DNA from: HTCC5015 sp051747425
Lineage (GTDB): Bacteria; Pseudomonadota; Gammaproteobacteria; HTCC5015
Reading direction: 5' to 3'
Assembly: GCA_051747425.1 (NCBI GenBank)
Contig: JBNJGD010000012.1
Coordinates: 1-64,000, forward strand
DNA: 64,000 nt
The position numbers and the translations under genes are program-made. Positions within the stretch are counted from its first letter, which is position 1; every line of letters begins with the position of its first letter. The notes beneath the pieces are model-generated. The model was given only the letters and a program-made list of their open reading frames with translations. It had not been told where the DNA came from and did no database searches. This document shows positions 16,218-24,186 of the stretch, one piece after another.

Positions 16218-18404
16218 ATGTCGGAACAAAGGCCGGAGTCGCGCCAGCGCAACAATGACGAGTTCGAGATCGATCTGCACCAGATCGTCGCTCTGTTGCG
16301 TCGCTACACCTTGCCGGTGCTCGGCGTGGCCCTGGCTGTGGCCCTGTTGGCGGCGGTGATTGCCTTCAGCATGACGCCGGTTTATCGCGCCACGGCCACC
16401 CTGCTGATTGAGGACCAGAGCGCCAAGATCGTCTCCATCGAGGAGGTCTACGGCGTCGGTGGGCAGGACAAGCAATACCTGGACACCCAGATGGAAATGT
16501 TACGATCGCGCAGTCTGGCCGAGCATGTGGTTCGCGACCTGGATCTGGTTGAACACCCGCTGTATCAGTCCGAGCCGGGGCTGTTGTCCCGGTTCAAGGG
16601 CTGGTTCGTCGAGCCCATTCCGCCTACCGAGGAAGAGCGCTTCGATGAGGTAGTGCGTTCGGTACTTGAGCATCTCTCCGTCGGCGCTGCCGGAAAAACC
16701 CAGATGGTCAATGTCAGCTTTGCCTCGGAGAACGCCACCCTGGCCAGACGGATAGCCAACGCCTTTGCCCGGGGCTACATCGACATGCAGTTGGAGGCCA
16801 AGGCGGGCATGGCGACCCGGGCCGTGGACATGCTGTCCAAACGCCTGGTGGACATGGAGGAAAAAATGCAGGAAGCCGAACGCGCCCTGCAGGACTACCG
16901 CGAGCGGGAGAACCTGGTGGATGTCTCCGGCGTGACCACTCTGACCACCAAGGAAATCAACAAGCTTTCAGAATTGATCGTCGAGCAGCGTAGCCAGATG
17001 GCCGAACTGCAGGGCGTGTACAACCAGGTCAAATCCGCCGAGGGCGACCTCTCGGTCAACGAGCTGGAACAGGTCTCGGTGGTCATGGCCCACCCGCTGA
17101 CCCAGAGTTTCAAGCAAAAGTCCGCCGAGGCCGAGTCCAAGGTGCTGGAGCTGGCTGAGCGCTACGGTCCGCGCCACCCCGAAATGCTGGCCGCTCAGGC
17201 TGACTACAAGGTGGCCCAGCGCAAGTACGCCGAGCAGTTGCGCAGCGTGGCCGAGGGGCTCAAGCAGGAGTACGAGGCGGCGCTCAACAAGGAGCGCGAA
17301 CTGGTGCGCGCCTTTGAGCGGGCCAAGGACGAGTTGCAGGCCATCCGCACCAAGGAGTTCGAGCTGCGCCAGCTCGAGCGCGAGGCCAGCACCAATCGCC
17401 AGCTCTACGACGCCTTCTTCAAGCGCCTGAAAGAAGCCAGCGAGACCATGGATCTGTCCACCGCCAATGCCCGGGTGATCGACACGGCGCAGACGCCCAA
17501 CCGGGCCTACAAGCCGCGCAAGGCTCTGATCATTCTGATGGCCTTTGTGCTGGCGGTACTCGGCGGCTTCGGTGTGGCCCAGCTGCTGGAAATTCTCGAC
17601 AACACCTTCAAGTCGCCACGGGATGTGGAGGACAAGCTCAACTTGCCGGTGTTGGCGATTGTGCCCAAACAAAAGGGCGACGAGGCGTTCCAGCTCTATC
17701 GCGGCTTTGTCGATGGCAAACACCGGGCCTTTGCCGAATCTATCCGCAGCCTGCGCACCAGCTTCATGCTCTCCAGTGGTGGCCGCGAGCGCAAAGTCGT
17801 GGTGGTGACTTCCTCGGTGCCCGGTGAGGGCAAGACCACCATCTCCAGTAATCTGGCCTTTGCCATGGGGCAGAGCGAGAAGGTGCTGCTGGTGGATGCC
17901 GATATGCGCCGGGCCACCATGGACCGCAATTTCGGTGTACAGCCGGGCGCGCCGGGTCTGGCCAATGTGCTCAATGGCAATGCCGAGTTGGAGGATTGCC
18001 TGCACCGTGAGAACGGCATCGACATCCTGCCCGCCGGCACGGTGCCCCCCGATCCCCAGGAGTTGTTGGCCCGCCCGGCCTGCCAGGCGCTGATGAGCCA
18101 ACTGCGCGAGCGCTACGACCGCATTGTGATTGACTCGCCCCCGGCCCAGGCGGTGAGCGACGCCAAGATTCTTTCCGATCTGGCCGATGCTGTGATCTAT
18201 GTCCTCAAGGCCGACGCCACCGCCACCCATGTGGTCGAGTACTGCGTGGGCGATCTGTTGCAATCCGGTGCGCCGCTGGCCGGCGTGGCCATGAACCAGG
18301 TGAGCCTGTCGCGCACCAGTCGCGAAGGCTACACTTACGGCGCTTACTATGGCGACAGCGACGCCCACTACGACAATCGCGAGACCGAATCCCGCCGTGA
18401 TTGA
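16218..18404 (+). CDS. wzc: Polysaccharide co-polymerase and tyrosine autokinase
   Basis: Inner-membrane regulator of chain length and export. Wzz domain with TM1 at about 31-51, a long periplasmic coiled coil (about 190-400), TM2 at about 436-455, then a BY-kinase domain. Walker A is PGEGKTT (Lys539) and Walker A' is VLLVDADMRR (Asp560). The C-terminus has the tyrosine cluster YTYGAYYGDSDAHY that is autophosphorylated in this family. I used the ATG at 16218 with AGGA upstream. The gene overlaps the phosphatase gene by 8 bp, so kinase and phosphatase are coupled. Confidence 0.92.
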   Translation: MSEQRPESRQRNNDEFEIDLHQIVALLRRYTLPVLGVALAVALLAAVIAFSMTPVYRATATLLIEDQSAKIVSIEEVYGVGGQDKQYLDTQMEMLRSRSLAEHVVRDLDLVEHPLYQSEPGLLSRFKGWFVEPIPPTEEERFDEVVRSVLEHLSVGAAGKTQMVNVSFASENATLARRIANAFARGYIDMQLEAKAGMATRAVDMLSKRLVDMEEKMQEAERALQDYRERENLVDVSGVTTLTTKEINKLSELIVEQRSQMAELQGVYNQVKSAEGDLSVNELEQVSVVMAHPLTQSFKQKSAEAESKVLELAERYGPRHPEMLAAQADYKVAQRKYAEQLRSVAEGLKQEYEAALNKERELVRAFERAKDELQAIRTKEFELRQLEREASTNRQLYDAFFKRLKEASETMDLSTANARVIDTAQTPNRAYKPRKALIILMAFVLAVLGGFGVAQLLEILDNTFKSPRDVEDKLNLPVLAIVPKQKGDEAFQLYRGFVDGKHRAFAESIRSLRTSFMLSSGGRERKVVVVTSSVPGEGKTTISSNLAFAMGQSEKVLLVDADMRRATMDRNFGVQPGAPGLANVLNGNAELEDCLHRENGIDILPAGTVPPDPQELLARPACQALMSQLRERYDRIVIDSPPAQAVSDAKILSDLADAVIYVLKADATATHVVEYCVGDLLQSGAPLAGVAMNQVSLSRTSREGYTYGAYYGDSDAHYDNRETESRRD

Positions 18405-19131
18405 TCTCCACGGCCACTTCTTGCCCGGCATCGACGATGGGGCCGATACCCTGCCGGCGGCGCTTGAGATGCTCAAAATGGCCGAGGCTGACGGCACCAC
18501 TCGTTTGGTCATCACCCCCCATATCCAGCCGGGCACCTACGACAACACTCCCGCGATCATCGCCGAGGCCTTCGCGACACTGGAACGCGAGGCCCGGACC
18601 GAGGGCGTTGGCCTGGAACTGGCCTGGGCCGCCGAGATGCACATCGTGCCCGAGCTGATGGAGCAGGCCGAGGCCGATACCATTCCCTGGCTGGGGGAGT
18701 ATCAGGGGCGCAAGGTGGTGCTGCTGGAAATGCCCCACAGCCATGTGCCGCCAGGTTGTGTGCAGCTGATTCGCTGGCTGGTGGCCCGGGACATTCTGCC
18801 CCTGATCGCCCACCCCGAGCGCAACCTGGAAATCATCGAGCGCCCCGAGCACATCCGTCCGCTGGCCGGCGCCGGCGCGCACTTTCAGTTGACCGGCGGG
18901 GCGCTCACCGGGGTATTTGGCGAGGGTGCCCGGAACTGTGCCCGTCTGTTGCTGGATTGGGGGCTGGGCGACGCCCTGGCCTCGGACGCCCACAGTACCC
19001 GGCGGCGCAACCCGAAAATGTCCGATTCGGTGGCCGAGCTGGCCGCCCTGGTGGGCGACGAGCGCGCCGCCGATATGACTGAGCACTGGCCCCGAGAGGT
19101 TAGTGACTGGCATTTTAGAGGGGCGGCCTGA
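18397..19131 (+). CDS. PHP-domain tyrosine-protein phosphatase, CpsB/CapC/YwqE type
   Basis: Metal-dependent phosphatase that dephosphorylates the Wzc-type kinase. The 244-residue form starts at a GTG that gives MIDLHGHFLPGIDDGAD, the family N-terminus with metal ligands His5 and His7; later ligands lie in EMHIVPE, IAHPERN and SDAHSTRRRNP. A start at 18349 is also open but would add an unconserved tail. This PHP class is best known from Gram-positive capsule loci; many gammaproteobacteria instead use a low-molecular-weight Wzb phosphatase, and no Wzb is seen in this window. Confidence 0.87.
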   Translation: MIDLHGHFLPGIDDGADTLPAALEMLKMAEADGTTRLVITPHIQPGTYDNTPAIIAEAFATLEREARTEGVGLELAWAAEMHIVPELMEQAEADTIPWLGEYQGRKVVLLEMPHSHVPPGCVQLIRWLVARDILPLIAHPERNLEIIERPEHIRPLAGAGAHFQLTGGALTGVFGEGARNCARLLLDWGLGDALASDAHSTRRRNPKMSDSVAELAALVGDERAADMTEHWPREVSDWHFRGAA

Positions 19132-19793
19132 TGGTACTTCGCTCCCTGTGGCGCTGGTTTTTGTCCGTGGCCCTGATCCTGTTGCTGGTGCTGAGCCTGG
19201 CGGGAATCTGGGGAGGCTGGCAGGTACGCCAGGCGGAATCGGTACTGAGCGACCTGGTGGAGGGGCGCCGCAACAGCGCCGAGACGCAGCTGGTGGAACG
19301 CGCCGGCCGCATGGCACTGGTGGGGCGTTGGTGGCCCCGGGCCCAGTGGCAGCGAGCGCTGTTGCTGGAGTGGTCGGCCCAGCCACTGGAGGGCGAAGAG
19401 CAGCGCCAGCGTCTGGAAGAGGCCGACGCGGTACTCGCTTCGGCCAAGGAGCGACTCCCGGCGCTGGCTTTTATCGCACGAGACCAGTTGCGCCTGGCGA
19501 TGAAGCTGGGTAAGAGCGGCGGGGAGATCGTGACGATTCTCGAGCGCATCGACAATCGCGCCCCGCTCAACTTCGAATTGCACCGGGACGCCCTGGCCCT
19601 GTTGTTACCCAATGCCGAGGAGCACTCCGTTCCGGTGCAGGTTTGGGTGATGGAAGAGTTGCACCGCATTGCCGGAGACCGGGTAAAGTCCCGGGCCCTG
19701 CTGCTGGCCCTGGGCGAGGGCGCGGCCCGCGAGACCGCCTGCGTCTGGGTGGGCAGCGACAGCGAGTTGGGGCGCTTGTGCCGCCTGGGATAG
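19131..19793 (+). CDS. Membrane-anchored protein of unknown function
   Basis: Not recognised. The 220 residues start with a strong membrane anchor (about 10-30, FLSVALILLLVLSLAGIWGG), followed by a soluble, helix-rich, charged domain with heptad-like Leu/Ala spacing that may be TPR-like or coiled. No catalytic motif is visible. The start overlaps the phosphatase stop by one base (TGATG), so it is part of the export operon and probably has a structural or assembly role in the periplasm. Confidence 0.6.
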   Translation: MVLRSLWRWFLSVALILLLVLSLAGIWGGWQVRQAESVLSDLVEGRRNSAETQLVERAGRMALVGRWWPRAQWQRALLLEWSAQPLEGEEQRQRLEEADAVLASAKERLPALAFIARDQLRLAMKLGKSGGEIVTILERIDNRAPLNFELHRDALALLLPNAEEHSVPVQVWVMEELHRIAGDRVKSRALLLALGEGAARETACVWVGSDSELGRLCRLG

Positions 19794-19852
19794 TCAAGGG
19801 CGGACAATGTGCGTAGTATTTGCAAAAAACACCTGATGTGAGGAAAAGGGAA

Positions 19853-20296
19853 ATGTTGAAAAAAATTATCTGGATCACCTTTTTGCTGTTCGCCTTTGCG
19901 ACGGCCCAGGCCGCTGAATACAGCGCCGATATGAATGGCCAAGAACTGGAAGAAGCGCTGGCCTCGGAAGAGGATATGATTGAGGGCGTCAAAAAGGCCA
20001 TGGAGGCCGGGTTGCTCGCGGGGACAGTATTAAGCGCGTACAGAGATGTTCTCGCGCGAGGAGATACTTCGCAGCAGACGCCTAACATCCAGCAAGTTGC
20101 GGACGCAATAAAGGATATTGCGCCTGAACAAGCGGCCATAGTGGATAATTTTGTGGCGAATTATTCGCCGCCGGTTGTTGTTCCGGACGTTCCTCCTGTA
20201 TATGAACCTGAACCTGAACCTGTACCTGAACCACCTGCACCACCTATCACCGGTGGTGGTTCCACATCGCCAGAGGCCGTGAGCGGCGATCGTTAA
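19853..20296 (+). CDS. Small exported protein, paralogue 1 (Ala/Pro-rich, unknown function)
   Basis: Not recognised. 147 residues with signal peptide MLKKIIWITFLLFAFATAQA and mature start AEYSADMNGQELEEALASEE. The middle is predicted helical, and the C-terminus is a PEPEPVPEP-type proline/glutamate linker followed by GGGSTSPEAVSGDR. The N-terminal 45 residues and the tail closely match the gene at 20687, while the centres differ. ATG at 19853 is preceded by AGGAAAAGGG. A strong terminator follows at once. It probably encodes a secreted or periplasmic protein linked to the export locus. Confidence 0.65.
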   Translation: MLKKIIWITFLLFAFATAQAAEYSADMNGQELEEALASEEDMIEGVKKAMEAGLLAGTVLSAYRDVLARGDTSQQTPNIQQVADAIKDIAPEQAAIVDNFVANYSPPVVVPDVPPVYEPEPEPVPEPPAPPITGGGSTSPEAVSGDR

Positions 20297-20322
20297 GCCG
20301 GGTGACACCGGAAAGACGCAGG

Positions 20323-20355
20323 GCGGGGATGGCAAAGCCATCCCCGCTTTTTTTT
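20323..20355 (+). terminator. Strong intrinsic terminator
   Basis: Perfect 11-bp stem GCGGGGATGGC / GCCATCCCCGC with an AAA loop and eight Ts. It ends the transcript of the first small exported protein. Confidence 0.9.
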
Positions 20356-20386
20356 GCGCAAACGGCGCCCCGCCACGACCGGTTCC

Positions 20387-20463
20387 GTCATCGTGAGCTG
20401 CAAAGCGGTGTGGCGATCTGCTTACCGGGTCCCACAGATTGCTTCGCTGCCACTCGTAATGAC
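20387..20463. repeat. Family A palindromic element, copy 1
   Basis: About 77 nt, starting GTCATCGTGAG and ending with a degenerate CTCGTAATGAC. The rest of the 390-bp gap 20297-20686 holds copy 2, a family B palindrome, and the leader of the second exported-protein gene. Confidence 0.8.
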
Positions 20464-20469
20464 GATGCC

Positions 20470-20547
20470 GTCATCGCGAGGAGGCGCAGCCGACGCGGCG
20501 ACCTGCCGAACGGTTCCCGCAGATTGCTTCGCTTCGCTCGCAATGAC
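20470..20547. repeat. Family A palindromic element, copy 2
   Basis: Starts GTCATCGCGAG and ends TTCGCTCGCAATGAC. The ends are imperfect inverted repeats and the unit is about 78 nt, placed head-to-tail after copy 1. Confidence 0.85.
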
Positions 20548-20555
20548 AAACGCCA

Positions 20556-20590
20556 GTCACTCCGGAAAGCGCATCGCGCTTATCCGGAAT
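20556..20590. repeat. Family B palindrome
   Basis: CCGGAAAGCGC-at-CGCGCTTATCCGG type inverted repeat, directly after family A copy 2. Confidence 0.75.
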
Positions 20591-20686
20591 CCTTTTATCT
20601 TATGGCCATAAATTCCCGGGCACTCGCAAATGACGAGTATTGAGCGTAAAATTTCGGGAAAGACGCCTTATTCGAGGAGAAGGGAT

Positions 20687-21175
20687 ATGTTGAAGAAATT
20701 TGTTTGGATCACCTTTTTGCTGTTCGCCTTTGCGACGGCACAGGCCGCTGAATATAGCGCCGATATGACCGCCGAGGAGCTGGAGACGGCACTGGCGTCC
20801 GAAGAGAACATTGAGGACGCGGTGGAAGCGGCCATTGCCGCCGGGGTAGATGCGGTTATGGTGGTGGAATCCGCCATCAAGGTGGCGCCGGCCAATATGG
20901 CCTCGTCGATCAAGGCGACTGCCGTGGTGGCGGCGCCGGCGGATCAGCAGACGGCGGTGTTCCAGGCCGCGGACCGGGCTATTGAAGCCAAGGCCGCCGC
21001 CAGTCAGTCCGCCGGGGCTGGCGGTTCCGGCGATGCCGACGAGTCGGATGAAGGCAGCGACGAGGGCGACAGCCAGGACAGCAGCCAGACCACCGGCACA
21101 ACGGGAACCAGTGGCACCACATCCGGTGGCGGTGGTGGCTCCACAGCGACAGAAGCTGTCAGCGGCGACGAGTAA
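20687..21175 (+). CDS. Small exported protein, paralogue 2 (Ala-rich, Gly/Ser/Asp tail)
   Basis: Not recognised. 162 residues: signal peptide MLKKFVWITFLLFAFATAQA, mature start AEYSADMTAEELETALASEE, an alanine-rich helical centre (VEAAIAAGVDAVMVVESAIK), then an acidic Asp/Ser-rich linker and TGTTGTSG repeats ending GGGGGSTATEAVSGDE. It is a diverged duplicate of the gene at 19853; the DNA over the signal-peptide region is almost identical. I chose the ATG at 20687, preceded by GAGGAGAAGGG. The shared ends with different centres suggest a common export or attachment route and different functional middles. Confidence 0.65.
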   Translation: MLKKFVWITFLLFAFATAQAAEYSADMTAEELETALASEENIEDAVEAAIAAGVDAVMVVESAIKVAPANMASSIKATAVVAAPADQQTAVFQAADRAIEAKAAASQSAGAGGSGDADESDEGSDEGDSQDSSQTTGTTGTSGTTSGGGGGSTATEAVSGDE

Positions 21176-21209
21176 GCCCGGGCTATAGGATCCTGCCTGC
21201 AGGCGAACC

Positions 21210-21234
21210 GTAGGAGCGGCGCCCCCGCCGCGAC
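21210..21234. repeat. Family D REP (GGAGCGGCGCCCCCGCCGC)
   Basis: Same 25-nt sequence as the REPs flanking the RAYT gene near 28653 and 28712. It starts the 438-bp repeat-filled gap 21176-21613, in which I see no gene. Confidence 0.8.
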
Positions 21235-21354
21235 CGGTTCCGTCATCGCGAGTCGCGACGCGGCGCAGCGATCTGCAGAACGGTTCCCGCAGATTGCTTC
21301 GCTTCGCTCGCAATGACAGTGCGTAGGGCGGATGTGGCAAAGCCATCTTCCGCC
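21228..21354. repeat. Long direct repeat, first copy (contains family A copy 3 and family E)
   Basis: About 127 nt, duplicated at 21417-21543 with a single visible mismatch. It contains a complete family A element (21242-21317) followed by a family E GGCGGATGTGGC...GCCATCTTCCGCC palindrome. Confidence 0.9.
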
Positions 21355-21375
21355 CTTTTTGCGACCGGGCCAACC

Positions 21376-21410
21376 GTCATTCCGGAAAACGCGTCGTGTT
21401 TATCCGGAAT
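21376..21410. repeat. Family B palindrome between the long direct repeats
   Basis: CCGGAAAACGCGTCGTGTTT followed by ATCCGGAAT, in the spacer between the two 127-nt copies. Confidence 0.7.
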
Positions 21411-21416
21411 CTCGCC

Positions 21417-21543
21417 CCGCGACCGGTTCCGTCATCGCGAGTCGCGACGCGGCGCAGCGATCTGCAGAACGGTTCCCGCAGATTGCTTCGCTTCGCTCGC
21501 AATGACAGTGCGTAGGACGGATGTGGCAAAGCCATCTTCCGCC
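21417..21543. repeat. Long direct repeat, second copy (contains family A copy 4 and family E)
   Basis: Offset 189 nt from the first copy; the only difference I see is GGGCGG versus GGACGG in the family E part. Its family A element is 21431-21506. Confidence 0.9.
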
Positions 21544-21613
21544 TTTTATTGGGTTTCGGCGGATGCGCTACGCGCTTCCGCCCTACAGTCTTCGCTCGCT
21601 ATGACATAACAAA

Positions 21614-22984
21614 ATGTCCAGATCTTTTTACTACGCCACTCTCCTGCTGATTGTCTGGCTGCCCTGGCCCTGGGGCAGTAACCACGAGTGGTCCACCGCC
21701 CTGTTTGCTGCCGCCAGTTTTGCTCTGGCGTTGTGGCTGGTGAGCAAACGCCCACTGTGCCAACCCGCCCACTTTGATACTGACGGACAAACAGCGCTGC
21801 GCCGGATGGCCGGTTTGTGGCTGGGCCTTTTGGCGTATCTGCTCTTTCAGGTGTTGCCCCTGCCGCCCGGCCTGGTGGCGGTGCTGTCGCCGCAGACCTG
21901 CGCCATTGTCGGCTGCTCCGGCGGCTGGCTGGCGCTCAGTGCCACTCCTGACGAGACGCTTTACTACACCGTGCTCACCGCCGCCTACGGTGCCTTTTTC
22001 TTTGTCTGTCTCCACGCCCTGAGCAGCCGCTGGCGCATCCGCCGCGCTTTGTGGTGGTGGGTGGTCAGCGCCGCCCTGATGACCGTCTACGGTGTGCTCG
22101 TTCGCTACGGCGGCGAGGCTTTTGAACCGGTGGCCCTGGCGCGCACAAATCGTGGCTCGCTCTCCGGGGCCTTCGTCAATCGCAACCACTTTGCCGGCTT
22201 TGTCAGCATGGCTGCGGCCATGGCCATTGGCCTGTTGCTGGCAGATTTGCGGCCCTCGGGGGAGCGCAGCCGCCGCGAGTGGCTGCGCGACACCCTGCGC
22301 CTGCTGCTCAGTCGCAAGGTGGTGTTGCGCTTGTTGATCATCGTTCTGGTGGCCGGGCTGGTGCTGACCCGCTCGCGCATGGGCAATACGGCCTTCTTCA
22401 GTGCCACGCTGATGGCCGGCATCGTCTGGTTTTGGCGCTCGGGTGGCTCGCGCCGGGTGGCCCTGATGATCTTTGCCAGTTTTCTGTTGGTGGATCTCTA
22501 CATTGTCGGCAATGTGGTGGGCGTGGACCGGGTGGTGGAGCGCATCGAACAGAGCGACTACCGCAGTGAGCAACGGGTGGATGTGAATGGCGATACCCTG
22601 CGCATGATCGTGGACTTTCCCGTGGTGGGCAGCGGCGCTGGCAGTTACCAGCGGGTGTTTCCGGCCTACAAGTCCATTTACAACAGCACCGGGGTGTTCC
22701 ACCACGCCCACAACGATTACTTTCAATTCTGGGCCGAGCTGGGGCCGCTGGGCTTTCTTCTCACCGGTGGCATTGCCGCGATCGCCGTGATCGCCGGGGC
22801 CCAGGCCCTGCGCCGTCGCAAGAGCCGCTTTTACGCCAGTATGGCTCTGGGTGGGTTGATGGCCGTGACCTATATGGCCATCCACGCCACCACCGATTTC
22901 AACCTGCGCGTCACCGCCAACGGCGCCCTGTTCCTCCTTGTCCTGGCCCTCCTCCTCCGCGCCCGCTATACCCCCTCGCGGTAG
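21614..22984 (+). CDS. O-antigen ligase/polymerase-family membrane protein (Wzy_C)
   Basis: Predicted polytopic inner-membrane protein of 456 residues with about 11-12 TM segments. The large periplasmic loop carries GSGAGSYQRVFPAYKS and FHHAHNDYFQFWAELG, the signature of the Wzy_C/WaaL family (conserved His in HAHND). It closes the export module and could polymerise or ligate the exported polymer. The locus already has a Wzy (6080) and the LPS core module has a WaaL-like gene (56492), so this may serve a separate exopolysaccharide. Confidence 0.8.
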   Translation: MSRSFYYATLLLIVWLPWPWGSNHEWSTALFAAASFALALWLVSKRPLCQPAHFDTDGQTALRRMAGLWLGLLAYLLFQVLPLPPGLVAVLSPQTCAIVGCSGGWLALSATPDETLYYTVLTAAYGAFFFVCLHALSSRWRIRRALWWWVVSAALMTVYGVLVRYGGEAFEPVALARTNRGSLSGAFVNRNHFAGFVSMAAAMAIGLLLADLRPSGERSRREWLRDTLRLLLSRKVVLRLLIIVLVAGLVLTRSRMGNTAFFSATLMAGIVWFWRSGGSRRVALMIFASFLLVDLYIVGNVVGVDRVVERIEQSDYRSEQRVDVNGDTLRMIVDFPVVGSGAGSYQRVFPAYKSIYNSTGVFHHAHNDYFQFWAELGPLGFLLTGGIAAIAVIAGAQALRRRKSRFYASMALGGLMAVTYMAIHATTDFNLRVTANGALFLLVLALLLRARYTPSR

Positions 22985-23419
22985 CGTTAGCCACAGAGGG
23001 CACCGAGAGCACAGAGTGTTTCGAGTCATTCCGGAAAGCGCGAAGCGCTTATCCGGAATCTGCATAAACAGGGGCAGCGTGGGAGCGGGCCTGCCCGCGA
23101 ATAAGATGTTGGCCTCGCTACATACATTCGTCCCAGGGGGATAACTCCCCAAACACTCTGTGTTCCCTGCGATGCTCGGTAAAAACGGGGCCTGCGGAAC
23201 TCCCTCGTTTACCTGACGGTAAACTTCGCTCAAACATGTCCTCGGCCTTTTCCGTTTTTACCTTGCGCTTCTCGGCTCGGCCACGGGAATGGGTGGCCTT
23301 TCCCGTCATTGCGAACGCAGTGAAGCAATCTGCAAAACTGTTCGGCAGATCGCCACGCCGCTGCGCGGCTCGCGATGACAAAAAACTCTGTGTCCTCTGT
23401 GCGCTCTGTGGCTAAAAAA
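22985..23419. repeat. Nested repeat island between converging genes
   Basis: No gene seen. Inverted CACAGAG arms (family C) at 22987-23016 and 23386-23415 bracket a family B palindrome (23035-23060), a REP of GGAGCGGGCCTGCCCGCG type (about 23079-23098), a GTTTACC/GGTAAAC palindrome near 23208-23226, and family A copy 5 in reverse orientation (23305-23379). Confidence 0.85.
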
Positions 23420-24172
23420 CTAAATATTCAAACTGCGGCCGCCGTCGACGGCGATGATTTGGCCGCTGATGTAGGGGGCGGTGGCGAGGAAGAGGGCGGT
23501 TTGGGCGATGTCCTCGGGGCGGCCGCAGCGGGCCAGGGGGATTTTTTGCAGGATCTTTTGCTGGTGCTCGTCGCTCTCGCCCTCGGGCCAGAGGATGGCG
23601 CCGGGGGCGATGCCGTTGACTCGCACTTCGGGGGCCAGCTCCAGGGCCAGGCTGCGGGTGAGGCCGGCGAGGCCGGACTTGGCGGCGTTGTAGGCGGCAA
23701 AGCCGGGCATGGGGCGCTGGTGGTGGATGTCGATCAGATTGATCACGCAGCCGCCGCTCTGCTTGAGCGCCGGGGCCAGCGCCGTGGTGAGCAGGGCGGG
23801 CGCGCGCAGGTTGCTGCCGATCAGGTCGTCGAAAGCGGCGGCATCCAGTTGCTCCACCGGGGTGGGGTAGAAGCTGGAGGCGTTGTTGATCAGGATGTCC
23901 AAACGGCCCTTCCATCCGCTGGCGAGCTCGGCCAGTGAGCGGATCTGTTCGCCGTCGAGCAGGTCGGCGGCGAGGCTGGTGGCGCTGTCGGCGCGCGCCT
24001 CGTTGAGTTCGGTGGCCAGGGCCTCGGCGCCCTCCCGGGACTGGCGGTAGTGAATGATGATATCGGCCCCGGCGCGGTGTAGCTGTTGGGCCATGGCCCG
24101 GCCCAGCCGGTGGCCGGCGCCGGTGATCAGGGCCACTTGGCCGGATAGATTTGCGTTATACTCTGCCGTCAT
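23420..24172 (-). CDS. Pteridine reductase (SDR family)
   Basis: NADPH-dependent reductase of dihydrobiopterin/dihydrofolate-type pterins. 250 residues with the cofactor loop TGAGHRLG at 17-24 (Arg22 favours NADP), NNASSFYPTP at 96-105, and the PTR1-type catalytic set Asp148-Tyr161-Lys165 (IDIHHQRPMPGFAAYNAAK), with Asp replacing the usual SDR Ser. The C-terminal IIAVDGG is typical. It is divergent from uppP with only 14 bp between start codons, so promoter elements of each must lie inside the other gene. Confidence 0.85.
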   Translation of the reverse strand: MTAEYNANLSGQVALITGAGHRLGRAMAQQLHRAGADIIIHYRQSREGAEALATELNEARADSATSLAADLLDGEQIRSLAELASGWKGRLDILINNASSFYPTPVEQLDAAAFDDLIGSNLRAPALLTTALAPALKQSGGCVINLIDIHHQRPMPGFAAYNAAKSGLAGLTRSLALELAPEVRVNGIAPGAILWPEGESDEHQQKILQKIPLARCGRPEDIAQTALFLATAPYISGQIIAVDGGRSLNI

Positions 24173-24186
24173 TGCACGAGGCCCCC

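Noticed and set aside
14220..16475. 751-codon minus-strand open frame opposite the export genes
   Set aside because: It lies opposite three well-supported genes; its composition (His/Gly/Ala-rich) is what GC-rich third positions give on the antisense strand. The same applies to other long frames such as 53195-55426 and 40117-41832.
20387..21543. Repeat clusters resembling a CRISPR array
   Set aside because: Units are palindromic 77-mers or composite blocks without regular unique spacers, and there are no cas genes nearby.
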